From assembly GCA_963969395.1 (NCBI GenBank), contig OZ017795.1, forward strand, positions 16,616,001 to 16,680,000: a DNA stretch of 64,000 nucleotides, written 5' to 3'. The position numbers were made by a program, and so were the translations under genes. The notes under the pieces were generated by a model, which saw only the letters and a list, made by a program, of their open reading frames with translations, was not told the origin of the DNA and did no database searches. Origin of the DNA: Pseudoscleropodium purum (Eukaryota; Streptophyta; Bryopsida; Hypnales; Brachytheciaceae). Below are positions 50,004 to 61,928 of the stretch, piece by piece. The number at the start of each line of letters is the position of its first letter. Within the stretch, counting starts at the first letter, position 1.

Positions 50004-51018
50004 TCAATCCTCCTCCTCGGCATCCTGGTCAGCAATGTTGAAGTACCGCAATTCGTACACATTCCTGTCCTTGTTGGATGCAATCACCCGGAGCCAATCC
50101 CTCACATTGTGCTTCTTCAAGTACTTCTTCGTCAAATACTTCAAGTATCTACAAATGCCCACACACAAAAACAAAATCAGATATCAATGCAGCACTATAG
50201 CATCAAAAAATATCCTCCTTGTCAATGGACGCATTTTCTCGAGTCCAGGCTTGAATTCCGCCACATGAGCTAAAAGCGACAGCTGTAATTTATTCATGAC
50301 CTCCAATTTACAATAAGATTCACCACGCTGCCCTTCTTCATTCCTAATTTGCACTCAACATGATGACCGGGGCTTGCCTCCACTCCGCTTAAATCCTTTT
50401 GAATTAAGGAATCCACATCTAATTGCAACACCTATCTATATGTGACAATTTAAAATCTTGCCCTATAAAACGGCTCGCGACATATTGATTTCGAGAATGT
50501 ACACCATCTCAGCATCAGACTCAAGTCGGTATTCGATCATTTAGCAATACACCTTTGAACACTTATAACTTTTGCGTATGGAATCCAAAAAACGCATTCT
50601 CTGGTGCATTGGAGTGCAATTACGAATAATTTTTTTTTTAAATAATCTGACCATTCTAATAACATGAACCACGCTCAGCGATTTAAGTGTCGCGATTAGG
50701 TGAGGTTTAGGGTTTAGGGTTTCTGAAAACCACAGAATGCCGCCATAGAGGGAGGGCAGTGAAAGACGAATACCTCTTGGAGAAGGAGCTCTCGGAGGTG
50801 ACGCTGATCTTGTTCTTCTCCCGTGAGATGGAGACCGCGGACCCGAGCACGCCGGCCTTGCCATCGACCTTGATGCGGTCGTTGAGGAACTTCTCAAAGG
50901 AGGCAATGTCCATGATCTTGTCCTCCACGGGCTTGCCGCAGTCGATGGTGAACGTCTGGGCCTTCTTCTTGCCCTTGGCAGGGACGCCAGGCGCCTTCTT
51001 GGCCATGAGAGCAGGCAT
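50004..51018 (-). CDS. RPL22: 60S ribosomal protein eL22
   Basis: Two exons, 51018-50774 and 50148-50004, join after an AG/A split Arg codon to 129 residues. The core runs [20 protein letters not shown], then [42 protein letters not shown], and the acidic end DAEEED. This is typical of plant eL22, which sits on the outer surface of the large ribosomal subunit. Length matches the family. A second start, MAKK at 51006, would shorten it by four residues. The 625-bp intron begins close to a telomere-like repeat, listed separately. Confidence 0.97.
50704..50722 (-). promoter_or_regulatory. Telo-box in the eL22 intron
   Basis: On the minus strand the site reads AAACCCTAAACCCTAAACC, 52 bases after the intron donor. 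Telo-boxes near the starts of plant ribosomal-protein genes promote expression in dividing cells. The call rests on motif match and position. Confidence 0.6.
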
Positions 51019-51101
51019 GGTGAAGGGCTTCCGGGTGCAGTCGGAGCGCGCGAGAGGGGCAGTCGACTAGAAGTGAAAGAGGGGAACTCACGAGCGGGTT
51101 C

Positions 51102-51109
51102 TAAACCCT
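51102..51109. promoter_or_regulatory. Telo-box upstream of eL22
   Basis: AAACCCTA lies 84 bases upstream of the eL22 start codon, in the likely leader or proximal promoter. Confidence 0.55.
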
Positions 51110-51131
51110 AATCCCCCCACTCTCCAAGAAC

Positions 51132-51160
51132 GGATGGATGGATGGTAGGATGGTAGGATG
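51132..51160. repeat. GGAT microsatellite
   Basis: Imperfect run of GGAT and GGATGGTA units upstream of eL22. Confidence 0.85.
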
Positions 51161-51656
51161 AATGGAAGAACGGACAGAGTTCATCATGTCTCTGGATGGA
51201 ATGGAATTCATCCAGTGCTGCCTGTCTGTGCCGGTTGTGGCATTCAAGGCTCTCGTCGGTGCCGTCACACGGGTTGCTCCGTCAGCGTGGCAGGAGATGA
51301 GTTTAGTATGATTGATGAATGATTGAATTTGCGACGTCATCATGTTTTGCAGTCAATCCAGAGAACAGAAAGTGTTGGATGAATGACTTTTAGAAGAAAT
51401 TCCATTGGGTAAAAAAGGAGTGTCCTCAACAATACAGTACTGTTACAATATACAATCAGTACTTTGTCAATGTTTACACAATATAATACTGCATTAATAC
51501 TGTTGCAGTACTGATAAGGAGATTACTGAATGTAGTAATCTATCAGAACTAAACTAACGTTGCCAAGCATCTTATTATTTAGTACTGCCATGTTCATTGC
51601 TCAGTATTGTTTCAAAACTAAGAATATGTCAAATTTAATTTTAATTTTCTTTAATT

Positions 51657-51816
51657 AAAAAAAAATAGAATCCTCTGCCTCTCACCCAGGGAGGCAAGCT
51701 CGCTACTCAAACAGGGCCACCTGGGCATGCAACTCGCCACGCAACTGAGGTGCTATCCATGGGAATTGAACTTCAAATCTCGTGCATGCAACTCAAGGTC
51801 TAGTCCACTCCACTAC
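51657..51816 (-). mobile_element. tRNA-derived SINE
   Basis: Read on the minus strand from 51816, TAGTGGAGTGGACTAGA matches a pol III A-box. AGTTCAATTCC, 43 bases on, matches the B-box GGTTCGATTCC with two G-to-A changes. An unrelated body of about 90 bp follows. The element ends in a TTTTTTTTT run (51657-51665), as in plant SINEs with oligo-T tails. Target-site duplications were not identified. Confidence 0.65.
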
Positions 51817-51839
51817 AAGAAGTATTCAATGAACAAAAA

Positions 51840-54800
51840 GATATAGAATGAGTATTTAGCTAGTTTTTCTAATTGTTCTTTGTTTGCTTTGTAAAATCAG
51901 CACACTTTGCAAGCCATTTTGGCATAGTAGAACAATCTTTTTTAGAAAACTTAGGACTATAAAAAGAGGTAAAATTAAGCTAACTTTCATATTCAAGAAT
52001 CCATTTCAAATTTTGACAATTCAATTATGAGTTATGTACAAAATTCAAAGAGGGTGTTTAAAAATGTTCAAGAAAATGTTCTTTTCAACCCCTCTCAGAA
52101 TTTTGCCCATAACTTTTGATTGGAGGTTCAAAATCTCAAACGGATTTTTAGAGATGAAAGTTAGCTTGACTTTACAACTTTTTTTAGATCAAAGTTTCCT
52201 ACAAAAAATTATTTTACTATTCCAAAATGGCCGTCAAAGTCTGCTAAGTTTTAAAAACATCAAATTGTGAATGATTAAGTGTTAAGAAAAAAACATTCAC
52301 TACACAATATCTTCCAAGAAGTCTTGCAACCCCACTATGAAGTCTAATAAAAAAAATGTACATCAAATTTCTCAAAATTATAATTAGATTTGGCAAAGCA
52401 ATTGAACCATCATGCTCAAATGTATAAAAGTAGTCATAATGTAAAGGTGAATTAGTAAAATAAATTTGTCATTTACAAATATCTACTTAATAAAATTTGG
52501 GAAGGCAATACCTTTTCATTTACTCATTCTTCATCTCCAAAGGTGAAGAAAAAATCTTCTCTATCTTTGAAGAATGGACCCTCTACATTTCAAAGTAAGA
52601 GTGCCACACCTCTAATCTCTTGCAGTATTTATCCAATATTATTTCAATACAAAATTGGTACTTTTAATTGTACAATTGCAATGTACATTCAAAATAATTC
52701 TTAGTTGAGAATATTGTTGCAATCAATATGGCAATAATACCAAATTTTTCAATATTGTTTAGGTATATTTTTAGTATTGCATCAATATTATAAATAAATA
52801 AAATTGCATCAGTATTGCAACAATTATAATTATTGCAATATTTGCAATAAAAACTAATTTCTTAGAATTGAATAGCTACAAAATTTGTACTACATCAATA
52901 TTGCAAAAACACTTAATTTTTTAGTATTGAGTAGTTGTATTTGGTATACTACATTAGTATTGCATAGTAGGGAATATGTCATAATCAATCACTTTCAAAA
53001 TCGGATTTTTGATGCTAAAACTAGACTTTGAAAAGGATTTTTTTAAAGTATATATTGCTAAAAAAATAGAAACTTGTTATGGTTTTTATTTAACTCTAGA
53101 ATATTGTTGACACCCAAAATTTAGTACCTTGGGCATTTAGGGGTTAATAGAAACTAATCTGCCTTGTGTCTATTGCTACAACCATTGGAATGTCATTTGT
53201 AATTGCTATAAAAGTGATGACTAAGCCCTCCTTAAATAATAAAAGTAAAATTTATTTTTTTACTTTTTTTATTCATAAAAACTTCAAAATTCAATATTCT
53301 TTTTGTTGTAAATCGGATACCACAAAACAAAGTAGATGCACTCCTTGCAGAGTGCTTTTGGACAGAAGTTATAGGATACAATTAAAGATACAACCAACGG
53401 TTATACGGTTCTACAAATCTCACTACAACAAACAAAACAAATAAAATATAGATCTTAATTTTATGTATCTATTTGTGTGCCCCGTACCATTGCCATTGTC
53501 AAATTAAAAGTAAAAATAATTTTCTAATTCATAAAAAGTTTGAAATTTAATATTTTTCATACTGTAGATCCAAATGCCACAAAACAAAGGTTGAGCACCC
53601 TTTCTTGTCAAGGACTTTCCAACCATACTCACAATACAATTGGGAAAAGCATGGCACAGAGATCTCACCATAACAAACAAAACAAACAACTTATTAAAGT
53701 ATAGATAAATTTATAGGTGTCAATTAAATGTTTTTAAGGGTAGGAAACTCTTCTAAATCCTAAAAAATTTCAAGAGTGGTCACTCACAATATATTTTGAA
53801 ATCATTCAAAATGTCAATTGGATTCAATTTGGATTTAATGGTTCAAGAATTGTTGCAATCTAAATTAAGAAAAGTGAACAAACTCCAAACATCACAATAT
53901 ACACAATAATATACTAAAATATCAAAATTTATATTATTATATTATATGATAACATGTTATTGTATATTTTTGTGTGTGTATATAGAGAGAGATTTTGTTC
54001 CTTAGAGGTCAAGAATTTGATGTTTACTTATGGGATTGACCTTCTATTATTGCAATAAGTATATGAATCAATGATTATAAAGTATAAAAGTCAACATCTT
54101 TATTTATATATGAATGAAGAATTTTTTTTTCTATATTGTAGCTTTAACTACCAAGAGCAACTCTACTTTTAATAGTTGACTTTGGCCTATAGATAAATTT
54201 CCATATTTCTATAAACAATAAAGTTTTGTTAACTCAAGAAATTTCACATTAGTCACTTTTACAATTTGAACACCCTCTTGATCAAATATTACAATCTTTC
54301 AATTTATAAATGATATTGCTATGTTTTCTTTTCCAATTGTGATCTATAGTACATCTAATTTGAATTCATATGGTTACAATTTAAAAAAAAGTTACAATCA
54401 AACTTTTTCAAAACTTGGGCCTTTTGATTAGGTTTGCACAAAACTCCAAGAAGCTTGAAAAAAGCCTTAGACAAATATATATCTTTGTAGTATACAAAGT
54501 AATTGTCATTGAGAATTGACTATAGTTTCTAATGCTACTAAGCACAATCTAATATACTTGACAATAATTTAAAGTCTTAATACTACACAATTGCAATTGA
54601 TTACTATTGATTATTGTTTGTATCCTAAACCAATTGAATACTATTCATATCCACAATATTGTGCATTTGCCATGCATCCCAATAACTTAGAGTCCACAAC
54701 AATGAAGGGGGTTTGGGGTCTTCACACAAGCAAGCCATCCGTTCACATGTGTCCAACACTAACCATACTCCCCAAACAACAAGATTATTGCACAATTAAT

Positions 54801-55690
54801 GAAATGAAAAGAAAAAAAGGGAACGATGCATCCCATTAACCCTGTAAGGACTTGATCCATTGTGAAATGGTCAAACTTCTTATTTGAGCTAATTTGAGCT
54901 TTTTCAATTGTGTTCAAATAACAATATAATAATTATACTACTTAAAACTTTGAATTCTATATCACTTTGAGAAATTGCAAATTGATTTGTGAAAATTTCT
55001 AATTGTTATCATTTTTGGTGTAAAAATGATAAATGAGTAAAAATAGAAAAAAAATTCAAATTATTTGAAATTTTCTCAAGAGGTAAAAGTAGCAATGGAG
55101 ATTAGTATAAAAACTTTTCAAGTGGTTACTTCATTTTTTATATCCAAAATAGCCACATCAAACACCTTGAAGTCAAATTCAACTGTCAAATCAAATTCAT
55201 CCTTTTATTTAATAGATGTACAAATTTTTGATATTTTTTGCTAGTAGAAAAATAAAATTTCTACTTATTTAGTATTTTTCAATAATTTTGAAGGAAAAAT
55301 ATAATTATTGTGATTTTTCAAAGCTAAAGGTGGAAATAAAATTATATCAATTACAATATATATTAGAATAATCTATAATTTTTACTGTAAATGAAGGGTG
55401 GAATGAGAAACATAATTTTATAATTTAAATTCAAAATACAATTAAAAAAAAATATGAATGAAAAACACACCATATTGTGTTATTTGATTTTAAACACATG
55501 GAGCTTTCAATTGCAATAACTCTTCCAATTCTTGACATTTCTCAAAACTTTAAAATGGAAGACAAACAAAACTTGTCAAGCTTTGTTTTCTTAGTTGAAG
55601 TCAAATTCCAAAAATATTTATTTTAAAAGTTGTAATCAAGGTTGACCAAAGCACATCCACTTTTTGAATGCTTGCACCTTTAAGGGTTAG
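51840..55690. other. AT-rich intergenic DNA
   Basis: No supported gene or structured repeat was found. Poly-A/T runs are frequent. Confidence 0.55.
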
Positions 55691-55729
55691 GGTTAAGGCC
55701 AGACATACTGTATTGTATAAAACACCATA

Positions 55730-55806
55730 GGCCATTTCTGACTTCGGTGGGTGTCTTAAGATACATTTCTGACTTCGGTTAGAGACTTTGTAATCTTAAG
55801 ATACAT
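55730..55806. repeat. Short tandem duplication
   Basis: CATTTCTGACTTCGGT occurs at about 55731 and 55765, each copy followed within about 30 bp by TCTTAAGATACATT. Confidence 0.8.
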
Positions 55807-55809
55807 TGC

Positions 55810-56456
55810 CTGATGTTGTGCATTACGATAGCAATTAGTTGCCTATGGACTAAAGTTTTAAAATCAAATTACCTCACGGTTGCAAAGTCTCTAACCCAAT
55901 CACATTGCTCAACAGCCGTTCATACATCTTTCATCATAAACGATTTCATCATGTTCACTGAAAAGTCCCAAATCATTCCAGTATCAAACAAAAATGTATC
56001 ACAAAAGTGCACCTGGGATAATATGCTCGCACATTGCCTTTGCCCCATCTGGTACTACAGTGAGGAAGTCCATGAAGAAAATGATCATGCCACAGTTTGT
56101 GATTCATAATTCAGCGTGCTCTGTATGCATACCAAACCGCCTGTTCGAAATTTTATCTGAATAGGGCAATTGGTGCCCAAAGACGATGTAACAGCTTCTA
56201 GGCGGTGCACTAACCACATTCTCCCTAAACACTACATTTTCTCTCTCGGAATGATACGTTGATTTCAGTGAAAACGTTACATTAAAGCAATACACTCTGT
56301 CACTCACAGTAGGGAAAAACAAAACGCATCTTGTAACCTTCCTGAAAGCTCTCTCGAACTATGCACACTGCTTCAGCAAAGGAATCCTACATCTGGAGAC
56401 TACAAAGCGAGCTTCTAGGTAAATTGTGATAAAATAAAGGAAACCATGGAAAATTC
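55810..56456 (-). other. Region downstream of the CCDC124-like gene
   Basis: Intermediate composition with no supported frame. Part is probably the 3' untranslated region. Confidence 0.35.
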
Positions 56457-57300
56457 TCACTTGTCCTGGTTTAGGGGATTATCAGGAGACTTCTTCCATG
56501 CCTTCCACAATATATCTTTGTACTGTGTAAGTGAAAGGCCAGGTTTTTCCTCCTTAAGAACCGGAAGCTCAGCCTCCTCAAAAGCCTGTCAACCAAATAT
56601 AAGAAGTCAAGACAGGGTAAGAGGAGAATCACTCTCTTTGAAATCAGACAGCGGACATCGCAAGGACACTAATAGAATTTATCAGCTTGTGTGCTAGTTG
56701 CATAATATTTCCAAAGTATACATGATAGAAAAATACCTTGTACGAAGCTTTCAATCTGCGTTCGGGATGCCGGTCAGCTGGCAATTCCGGCGCGTTGAGC
56801 GTGCCGATCTGCGCCAGCGCCGACTCCAAGTCTCGCGCATCCACAATTTCGTCATCCCGATTTCGATTCGACACTCCCACCAGCTTCTCATACTCCTCGG
56901 GATCGCTCATTCGACTCACTTTCTTCTTCGCCGCCGCAGCTTGCGCTTCCAAAGCCGCCTGTTCCTCCTCCTTCCGCCTCGCCAGCTCCGCGGCTGTAAC
57001 TTTCGGCACAGGGACCGCCACTCGCGTCGACTTCTTGTCTACACGCTTCCCATACTTCTCCAATTCCTTGTCCTCCTGCTCCGCCAGCTTCTTGGCCTCG
57101 AGCTTCTTGGCCGCGGCCTCAGCTTTACGCTCCGCCTCTTCCTCCCGCTTCTTCGCGGCTTTGGAGGCAGGCCCCTCCGCATCCTTCCAGTACGACTCCT
57201 CCTTCTGCTTCTCCTCCTTCACCTTCTTCTCGACGTGCGCCTCGGCCTTGCGCGCGCGGGCCTCTTCGGCCTTACTGTTCGTGCCCATTTTCTTGGGCAT
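56457..57300 (-). CDS. CCDC124/Lso2-like ribosome-associated protein
   Basis: Two exons, 57300-56737 and 56585-56457, join in phase 0 to 230 residues. Residues ~10-125 are a long, highly charged, Ala-rich coiled coil with a conserved-looking YWKD near 37-40. A globular C-terminal part includes RMSDPEEYEKLVGVSNRN and ends with LSLTQYKDILWKAWKKSPDNP. This arrangement and length match the CCDC124 family (DUF1014). In animals and yeast (Lso2) its members bind idle 80S ribosomes and help them restart translation. The plant function is inferred from the family. The start is the first of two nearby Met codons (MPKKMG). A telo-box lies about 150 bp upstream. Confidence 0.93.
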
Positions 57301-57448
57301 GGCTGCGGGTTCGCGAAGAGAAATGGCCGAACCGCGGCCAATACCCCAAGGAGAAAAACACTAGAACCACAGCTAATAGTAATCTTAAAACAAAGGATCC
57401 TTGAAGGAGAAATTGCAGCCAAAGCTTGAAGTGATTGAGAGAAGCTCC

Positions 57449-57456
57449 AAACCCTA
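57449..57456. promoter_or_regulatory. Telo-box upstream of the CCDC124-like gene
   Basis: AAACCCTA lies 149 bases upstream of the start codon, comparable to the site upstream of eL22. Confidence 0.5.
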
Positions 57457-57760
57457 AACTGGCAAATAGTACGAAGAAGACGAAGGATTCGGGGATCGGC
57501 CAGTTACCAGTAATAAGAGAAGTGAGCCCCTTTCCATCGACAAAAAATGCCGTCTGTCCAAGTTTCGAGGCAGCCGCGTGTTAGGGCCGCTTCACACATG
57601 GGCCGAAGGTCGAGAGTCCGTGGGCCTCCACCAATCAGATTTCAGAAAATCCCAACTTTGGCCTCTCGATCCTTCACACAAGGCGGCACAATCCTAGGTC
57701 CGTCACCCTCCAAACTGCTTACATGGCAGCCCAGCTCTTACGTGGCAATGGCCTCATGAC

Positions 57761-57821
57761 GGACTCTCGACTAGAGTTTCGATCATCACTTTTTGGCGAC
57801 CCAAACTCTAGTCAAGAGTCC
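57761..57821. repeat. Hairpin with 21-bp arms
   Basis: Arms 57761-57781 (starting GGACTCTCGACTAGAG) and 57801-57821 (ending CTAGTCAAGAGTCC) pair at 19 of 21 positions around a 19-base loop. A related sequence, GGACTCTCGTCCAAAGTTTG, occurs at 60959, beyond the Harbinger genes. Confidence 0.85.
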
Positions 57822-58060
57822 ATCGAATTTTTAAAAAAAAACCAAAAAAACCAAACAAAATTTTAGTTGTTGGATTGGAAGGACTATTTTTCCCAAGGCC
57901 AAAAGGAGGATGTGCCCGCCCTCCCTCCCTTGTTTTGGTAGAAGTCTTTTTTTACAGTTCTTTGTTATGTGTTGTCTATCAAATTTTTTTGGCAAGTAGA
58001 GAAGATGGACCATTTTTCTAAAAATCCTTTTTTTTTTTTTTTTGTAGCCAAAAGGTTTTT

Positions 58061-59307
58061 ATGGGGTTGGAAATTATTTTGACTCCAAGTTCTTATGGAG
58101 CATTTCAACCTTTTTCAGCTCAAGTTGGAGAGAAAAGTGTAGAAGAGAATCAAAAGACAATTGTGGAAAGAGTAGAAGAGAAGATTGTTGAGGAAGCAGT
58201 TTTTGAGATAGTAGGGTCTTCTAAAAAGAGAGGTGCTCCTAAACAAAAGGCTACTCCAAAGAAAAAAAAAACTTCTAAAAAAAAGGCAGCAGTGAAAATT
58301 GAAGGAGAAGCTGAAGGAGAATAGGCAAATCGAATATGGGAGGTTTCGGAGGTGCTTCAATTGATTGCATTGAAGGGGGAGATGGACCCTGAATTTGTTC
58401 GAAACGGCAAAAAACAAGGTATATCTCAATTTTTTACCCTAATTTATAATTTCTTGCAAAAGATTGAGGATTGGGGCCTAAAGGCCTTTGCCTTCACCTT
58501 TGCCTTTCCCGCGCACCCGTGCCTGGCTACCATGGCCCTCCTTTCCCCCCATTAGACATCAAAATGGGATGTCACTGGTGGGGTTTGAGCCCTACTCTCC
58601 ATCACCACAATGGAGAGACATTCCATTATATGGACTATTCCCTCCACCTACTTTCCTCAATGTCCAATGCCAACAAACTTTCTCATTTGTACCTTACATT
58701 CGTTACATAGTCTTCTTTCACAATGAGAGCATGTGCTGTCATTGTTATTTCTATGCCATTTTTGACTCCTTTGCCTTATTTTTTGATTGTTTTGCTTGTA
58801 GGAATTGACACTTGGGTGAGGCTTCATGCTAGAATGGTTGTGATGCTACCAAAATTCAACCGCACTGCTGTGACATGCTATAAGAAATTCAAGACCATTT
58901 TCGATGCTTATAAGGAGGACAAAATGGTCAATGGTATTTTGGGTAATAATTGACAAGAGAGCAAATTCTATGATGCTTTAGGTGAATGGTATCACCAAGC
59001 TAGGTAAGTCATGAAACATGTCTCCACTACAACAACAGATCATGGACAAATCCAAAGTGATTTAGCCCTGGATGGAGATGGGGATGGAGAGAGTGCACCA
59101 ACATCAACAACAAATTCTACACCAACGGCAACAACAATTTTGTCTACACCAACATCAAAAGGTAAACAAAATTTTCATGATAGAGCCATTCAAATTTTTG
59201 AGAAAATGGCAGAAACTAGTACCAGTTTGATGAAAAACTTTAAGAGAACCAATGAGCTGCTAGAAAGAGTAAACCAACAATTTGATCGTTTGATCAATAA
59301 ATTGTAG
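58061..59307 (+). pseudogene. Harbinger Myb/SANT-like DNA-binding protein, broken
   Basis: The first exon has an acidic then Lys-rich head. It continues past a TAG (58322-58324) into IWEVSEVLQLIALKGEMDPE, like the first helix of a Myb/SANT domain, and ends at 58418. A second exon from 58802 reads through WVRLHARMVVMLPKFNRTAV and YKKFKTIFDAYKEDK (helices of the domain). It then hits a TGA at 58951-58953 within GNN-QESKFYDALGEWYHQ and a TAA at 59005-59007, and closes with a C-terminal helix (QIFEKMAETSTSLMKNFKRT). In related elements this protein escorts the transposase and binds the transposon ends. Three stops make it inactive. Confidence 0.75.
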
Positions 59308-59471
59308 GGAATTATGTGCTACTCTTCATCTAAGCTATAGTCATCATCACTGTAGCTATAGTTTTTCCATTGTAGATTTGATTTTTTGGCAAAATGACCT
59401 CTATAAAATGTTTTGGCCAGCAATGGATGAACTTGAGTTGAATCAACCAACATTTTCTTCATTTTCTCTTG

Positions 59472-60657
59472 TCACTTTGCCTTTGTTTCTTCACTTATAG
59501 GATTTTCTTCATTCTCTATTTCATCTTCTTCTTCTTCTATGAATGGAGTCTCTTCACCTCGTGGATTCTTTTTCTGTAATTCCCTCATTTCCTTTAATGA
59601 TGACTCTAGAGAATGAAACATGTCCGTCTCTTGCAATTTTCCTAGTGCCGTATTTGCTTCAACTTGTAGTTCTTTTTCTTCTTTTTTTTGCCTATTCCAT
59701 ACAAAAATCACCATTCTCTAAAATACATAGATTGTAGAGACACAAATAGGTCGTAACTATGTCAGGCACATTTTGGAGTGGCATGTCAATCCTTTTCAAT
59801 AGTATGCGCCATCTTCCTTTTAGAATGCCAAATGCTTTTTCCACAGCCATACGTGTGCTTGATTGGATAAAATTCCAATGTGCTTTTTTCCTTGGCAATC
59901 CTTCCTTTTCACCCTTGAATGGTGAGTAAAACCAAGGCCTCATAGGATATGCAACATCAGTGATAAATTTGTAAGGTAAAAATACTCCTCTTATAGTCCT
60001 CTTTTCAATTTCTAATTTCTGAAATAAGGCCCAATCATGAATCCGGCTGGCCCATCCAAAAGCATAATCCCAAAATTTGCAATCAGCATCTACTACCGCT
60101 TGTAGTAAACATGAATAATATCCCTTTCAACAATAATATGCTACTAGATCATGGGATGGTGCTAAAATAGGAATGTGGCTACCATCAATTGCTCCTAGAA
60201 TAAGCGGAATCCCATGTAGTCCTTCAAAACCGTTTGCTATTTTCTTCATTAAAGCAAGAGTGGGTTTAGGGAAAACTAATGATCTCAAGTGAATCCTAAT
60301 TGCTTCACAACATTGCCTCACAATGATGGAAGTTGTGCTCAACCCTATACCAAATAAATCACCAATCATTTGCAATGAATTACCCGTTGCTAATCAAGAA
60401 AGAGTAATTGCAATCCTTTTCTCCACACTAATACTTTCTCTAAAATTTGTATCCTTCTTCTTCAAAACAGGTCCCAAAAGAGTACATAAATATTGAAATG
60501 TAGATGTACTCACCCTCATTTGCTTCCTAAATTCACGATCTGAATATGACCCCATCAATGTATCTTGAAGGAAACCTCTATATCTTTGAAATTGCCAACA
60601 TTTTCTTTAAGAATTTACCCTCCGTCTTTGGGCAATATAAACTGCCATCATCATCAT
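59472..60657 (-). pseudogene. Harbinger DDE transposase, broken
   Basis: Read on the minus strand from a run of four ATG codons at 60657. An N-terminal part (YRGFLQDTLMGSYSDREFRK) leads to the catalytic triad: first Asp in LGAIDGSHIPI, second Asp in QAVVDADCKFWD, Glu in VEKAFGILKGRWRIL. Stops interrupt it at 60607-60609 (TAA), 60394-60396 (TGA, in a TLS-LATG context) and 60127-60129 (TGA, in YYC-KGYYS). A frameshift near a poly-A run at about 59690 moves the tail (KEEKELQVEANTALGKLQ) to another frame. The family cuts and pastes the transposon with TTA/TAA target preference. All stops are explicable by single C-to-T changes. Confidence 0.85.
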
Positions 60658-60999
60658 TTGGGCATTTTGTTCAAAAATTGCAAGTTTTTGCAATGCCAAA
60701 ATGCCCACAATGACACACTTCATGACCATGAAAACTGAAAGTAGAACAAGAATGTGTTCCTTCCTAGAATCTATGGTTAAAGAAGGTGAGAGGAAAATTT
60801 CAGAAATTACATGGACTATTCATGCAAAGAGAGATGGATACAAGCCAAACAAATGGTATGGTTTGGACTTTGGGCTTGGCCTTTGGAGGCTTCATACTAT
60901 GGCTGGACAAAGATTCCATTTCTGATTTTTTTTTATATCATTTATTGCCCATTTCTTTGGACTCTCGTCCAAAGTTTGACCATGAACTCCCACGGCTTC

Positions 61000-61875
61000 T
61001 TGACTTGGTCGGCCCGTGTGTGAAGTGCCCCTTAGTTTCTCATTGGGCAGATTGTACTCCTGCTTCATCAGTTTTTTTTTTATTCATTTTTATTCATTTT
61101 GAAGTTAATTATATCCATGAGTATGTGAAAGTAATGAAAGAATATATATCTCATTATGAACAAAAATAATTCTTTTATTCATTCAAATGCATATAAATCT
61201 ACAAAATAACTATATTGTTCAAAGATATTATTGCTTAGGAAAAATATGCCCATAATCTTTTCCCATCACTTTTATTGCTACACCTACGGTGCAAGGTGAT
61301 TGGAAAGGATGTGGATAGTTTAGAATAATAACCTCATCCTTCATTCAATATTAGGAAAAAAATGAGGCCATAGGAGGGTTGCAAGTTTTGGGGGGATAAT
61401 TTCGAGTGCCAGCCCATTGGTTGCATGTGCATAGTGTCCAATGTCTGAGTTGGCACTACTAGTGCCAGTACAACTTTGAGAAATATGAAGATGGTTTGCC
61501 AAAAATTCAGAAAATTCATTAAAAACCCATTGGGTAAAGTACCAATTCATCATTTGAACATTTATATTTGAGTCAATTTTCGAAGGCAAAATGAAAAAAT
61601 TTAATCTTTGATGCACAATGAGATTAAAGTGTAGAGAGGTCATTTTTATAATGAAATCCATTGTCCATTTTGAATCTTCAGTAGGTATAAGATAGATTGA
61701 AGGTGAAAATTTGATTTCTCATTGTCAAAATATAGGTTAAGCTCTTACTTATCTTACATATTTCACATTAAAAAAATATGAGCCCTATGGAGGGCCGTTA
61801 AGGGTTTAGTTTTTAGCACCCCGTAGTGCAATTACAGGAATTTTTAAAAAAAATAAATTTAAAAATAAATAAATA

Positions 61876-61885
<10 letters not shown>
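61000..61885. other. AT-rich DNA right of the Harbinger element
   Basis: No supported gene was found. Confidence 0.5.

Positions 61886-61924
<39 letters not shown>
61886..61924. repeat. TA dinucleotide microsatellite
   Basis: About 19 TA units preceded by AAAT/ATTT palindromic units. Confidence 0.9.

Positions 61925-61928
<4 letters not shown>

Larger units (their letters stand above)
57795..60985. mobile_element. PIF/Harbinger-type DNA transposon, inactive
   Basis: The two divergent features of this superfamily are present: a Myb/SANT-like gene on the plus strand (58061-59307) and a DDE transposase on the minus strand (60657-59472), arranged tail to tail. Candidate terminal inverted repeats are 57801-57821 and 60959-60981, which match when one is reversed (about 17 of 21). 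The exact ends and the expected 3-bp target duplication were not proved. Both genes carry several stop codons. Confidence 0.7.

Noticed and set aside
50704..50722. Interstitial telomere
   Set aside because: Only about two and a half TTTAGGG units, located in the first intron of a ribosomal-protein gene, where a telo-box is the better reading.
56698..57429. Long plus-strand frames over the CCDC124-like gene
   Set aside because: They are antisense to a well-supported coiled-coil gene whose codon bias keeps the opposite strand open.
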